DNA of 8,274 bases, taken from NCBI GenBank assembly GCA_900549415.1, contig URNX01000080.1, positions 1-8,274 on the forward strand, read 5' to 3'. The translations under genes and the position numbers were made by a program. Under the pieces are notes generated by a model. It did not search any database, had not been told where the DNA came from, and saw nothing but the letters and a program-made list of their open reading frames with translations. Shown piece by piece: positions 7,201 through 8,274 of this stretch (position 1 is its first letter; the number at the start of each line of letters is the position of its first letter). This DNA is from an uncultured bacterium. Lineage in GTDB: Bacteria; Verrucomicrobiota; Lentisphaeria; Victivallales; UBA1829.

Positions 7201-7487
7201 ATTCCCTCGAAATCGCGCTTGGTCTGAAGGATGTTTTCCGCGCGCACTTCGCAGCTCATGCGGATGAAATATCCGGAAAACGCTTCCGCGGCGAGCGTCT
7301 TTGAGATCGTGCGGTATTCGATTCTGTTTTTGAATTCAGCGGTCAGCGAGCCGTTCTCAATCCGGATATTCGGATCGCTTGAAAATCCGGAGAGCCCCGC
7401 GGCGTCACCGAACGCATTCTGGTAAACGGTCGCTCCCGTCAGCGGCAGAAGCGCTGCGGCAAGCAGAGAGAAAAGAAGTTTTTTCAT
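4245..7487 (-). CDS. Large secreted glycoside-hydrolase-like protein, probable clan GH-A TIM barrel
   Basis: This is a 1080-aa protein with a Sec signal peptide (about 1-19, MKKLLFSLLAAALL core, likely cut after TGA at 17-19). Residues about 20-165 look like a beta-sandwich carbohydrate-binding-type module. Residues about 166-360 form a second beta-rich domain with the motif DGKGGWTDQGP (183-193) and a jelly-roll-like LYLLHALAW stretch (251-259). The central part (about 400-800) resembles clan GH-A barrels: NMVRTHF (459-465), AFNEQEFGLW (572-581) with E575 after N574 as candidate acid/base, MNHYHAH (684-690), and FVVTEHH (727-733) with E731 as candidate nucleophile. The C-terminal 250 residues are again beta-rich, including TGEIYLDSARTF (918-929) and INTPRLQGICG (932-942). 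Family and substrate are not recognisable by eye; GH5-, GH42- or GH2-like enzymes are the comparison set. AAAGGA 8 nt before the ATG supports the start. It follows the pseudopilin gene by 24 bp and ends in a strong terminator, so the two are probably co-transcribed. Confidence 0.75.
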   Translation of the reverse strand: MKKLLFSLLAAALLPLTGATVYQNAFGDAAGLSGFSSDPNIRIENGSLTAEFKNRIEYRTISKTLAAEAFSGYFIRMSCEVRAENILQTKRDFEGIKLELSMTTKSGKKSWGNIRFPKESYDWKKFETFFPVPDDLKSISLAIGMQNSAGKFQLRNLKLETVAVPVNIRSVANMGYRDEVVGDGKGGWTDQGPKQDGRTFAERLWQYVYAGIPIDAIPGGKSVLTLYSEHFTTGPKEAVIPVKAAIEAKTLYLLHALAWAPALKDKFVGTITLKDRNGRIQKISVEDKRDVTDWYRQTANLPNGYGVLKGRTGDGNLAGIYLSRFTVEPGMDEIVEIRFQSVPECIWLILAGTLSPVDIALPDAKPTVIQANSDWLPMAEVKQNRILPGSALDVSAWLPKGSVDELGRVVIKDGHFVFEKNPSQNVRFLTEAMHPMQVIPETHEEIERLAQEIRRNGYNMVRTHFLDAELLSAASKPLEFRKDYLERLDYFIYCMKKNGIYLNFDCMTSWIGYTPGAIWKNKDPEKSFKSRIYFDPAVRKNWRDGVEKLLTRVNPYTKTRLVDDPVLAMAVAFNEQEFGLWNKVDPALILPKWQGFLKNKYGKIENLNAAWKPAVPFKSFEEIKTWKENSADFWIFRLPMERELAGWFKKQLREIGFKGPVANLNCGKSQMYNLLRDQYDFTAMNHYHAHPSNVHMPYSFIDQSSTIAKKALIFRNIAGTRQPGKPFVVTEHHIVFWNRFRYEQGFVIGGYSAFQDYDALTIHAAPVSFSKPKFVSTFEVFTDPVSKASEFLTFFLFRREDVRSGKPGVRIRATEKDLFRPDGTVAEALSDEQSLPALMVGENVEIKPDAAGMLPLYPGEIAYKLGSTNSTQVNNAGFSGTRDNPAANAAELLTHLRKSGAIKPENRSNGSSRFETSTGEIYLDSARTFMEINTPRLQGICGLAGTSVNLPDFSIRKMSTDGNLAVVSVDGMKPLRESGRMVLVYATNVLNSGMEFTGPEMVTLIKIGKVPALLRRGAFTVTLKNRNASKLRLYPLDMSGRRLKKIAPDSVNGESVTFSADTGRDGAAIYFEIAEASSAK

Positions 7488-7495
7488 TCTGTATT

Positions 7496-7501
7496 TCCTT
7501 T
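7496..7501 (-). promoter_or_regulatory. Ribosome binding site of the glycoside hydrolase gene
   Basis: AAAGGA lies 8 nt before the ATG at 7487, in the 24-bp gap after the pseudopilin stop. No promoter or terminator fits in that gap, which supports read-through from the pseudopilin gene. Confidence 0.6.
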
Positions 7502-7511
7502 CGAGTTAGAT

Positions 7512-8274
7512 TCAGTCGTTGGCAAACGGGATTTTGTAGTTTTCCGTCCGGTAGAACGCGCCCTTGTCCGGACCGTTCTGCACATAGACATTTCTACTTG
7601 TGCTGAAAACGAAGTAACGGACATTGCTGTAGTTCAGCGCGGCTGCATGGCCGTCGGCAAAAAGCATCGTTGCCAGGTTCGAGTGCAAGAAATGGATCCC
7701 GGTATTGTTTCCATTGAACATATATCCTCCGGTCGGACGGTTGTCCGTGGCAGTATACATCACAGAATCAGAAAGGAGAAAATAATCGGAAGCCATTTTG
7801 ACTTTATTCATCTGAATGAAAGCGTTAATCCCCGATCCGCTCCAGGGACTCCCGTGAGTTGATTCGTATCCGCCGAAATTGTTGCCGTGTCCGGCATACG
7901 TCAAATCTGCGACTCTGGCTCCGTCAACCCACCGCTTCGCTTTGGAACAGAATGCCGTTTTCGGAATCTTTTCCATATCGGTAGTCGATTCATTGGAACT
8001 GTAAATGACAGACGCCCACTCCCAGCCGAATCCATCCATGCGTACAGCAAGCATGTCCCCATGGTCCTGCGCATACATCTGCAGATTCAGATTCTGCTGC
8101 TTCTGATTGTTGAGACATGTTATCCCCTGCGCCTTGTCCCGCGCCTTCGCCAGTGCGGGAAGAAGCATGCCCGCCAGGATTGCGATGATCGCAATTACCA
8201 CAAGGAGCTCTATAAGGGTAAATCCTTTGGATTTCCCCTTAAAATGTGAAACATGGAACTGTGAATAAGAAACG
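7512..8274 (-). CDS. Type II secretion / type IV pseudopilin-like protein with H-X9-DG motif, 5' end beyond window
   Basis: The reading frame is open to the right edge of the window, giving at least 253 residues; no ATG, GTG or TTG occurs in frame before the prepilin motif, so the true start lies beyond 8274. The GTG at 8201 is an internal valine of the pilin helix. The visible N-terminus has a basic leader (FKGKSKG), then FTLIELLVVIAIIAILAG: a prepilin peptidase site after G17, F18 as mature residue 1, E22 as the conserved glutamate 5, and a hydrophobic helix. The globular part has two cysteines (C53, C109) that could pair. Near the end is H197-X9-D207-G208, the H-X9-DG signature of a pseudopilin-like family abundant in Lentisphaerae and Planctomycetes. 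It should be inserted in the inner membrane and processed by a prepilin peptidase. The specific role is unknown. The adjacent hydrolase gene suggests an envelope or export function in polysaccharide use. Confidence 0.9.
   Translation of the reverse strand, partial: VSYSQFHVSHFKGKSKGFTLIELLVVIAIIAILAGMLLPALAKARDKAQGITCLNNQKQQNLNLQMYAQDHGDMLAVRMDGFGWEWASVIYSSNESTTDMEKIPKTAFCSKAKRWVDGARVADLTYAGHGNNFGGYESTHGSPWSGSGINAFIQMNKVKMASDYFLLSDSVMYTATDNRPTGGYMFNGNNTGIHFLHSNLATMLFADGHAAALNYSNVRYFVFSTSRNVYVQNGPDKGAFYRTENYKIPFAND

Noticed and set aside
5199..7304. Plus-strand open frame of 701 codons as a gene
   Set aside because: It is antisense to the signal-peptide hydrolase gene, has no recognisable domain and an unlikely composition.
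7512..8201. Pseudopilin starting at GTG 8201
   Set aside because: This would remove the prepilin cleavage site and FTLIELL. The frame continues upstream through the full motif to the window edge.

Overview
All genes in this window lie on the minus strand, in two transcription blocks. The likely source is a member of the Lentisphaerota (Victivallis-like) or a related PVC bacterium. This rests on a type IV pseudopilin-like protein with a C-terminal H-X9-DG motif sitting 24 bp from a very large secreted glycoside-hydrolase-like protein, a pairing I know mainly from that group. It is inferred from protein features, not from a database search.

Block A is upstream in transcription (positions 8274 down to about 4183). 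It starts with the 5'-truncated pseudopilin gene, which enters from the right edge of the window. The 1080-residue signal-peptide protein follows, with a probable TIM-barrel catalytic core of clan GH-A between beta-rich accessory domains. The block ends in a strong intrinsic terminator (10-bp GC-rich stem plus seven T). Both products are predicted to be exported or anchored at the envelope, and the pair looks like a polysaccharide-degradation locus.

Block B (about 4125 down to position 1) is a compact operon, pyrR-pyrB-pyrC-metY. Gaps are 2 bp, a 4-bp ATGA overlap and 9 bp, so the genes are almost certainly co-transcribed and probably translationally coupled. PyrB and PyrC catalyse steps 2 and 3 of de novo pyrimidine synthesis. 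PyrR is a uracil phosphoribosyltransferase-type regulator. MetY, an O-acetylhomoserine sulfhydrylase, is an unexpected passenger at the end. A perfect hairpin at positions 1-22 probably begins the operon's terminator.

The most interesting points concern how block B is controlled. The pyrR leader is short and shows no attenuator, and the PyrR protein appears to lack the residues reported to contact pyr mRNA in Bacillus subtilis. Instead, a perfect 19-bp dyad (TAGTTTAC-TGG-GTAAACTA) overlaps the likely -10 element and start site. I saw no tRNA, rRNA, CRISPR array, insertion sequence or phage gene. There is no gene-free stretch longer than about 160 bp.
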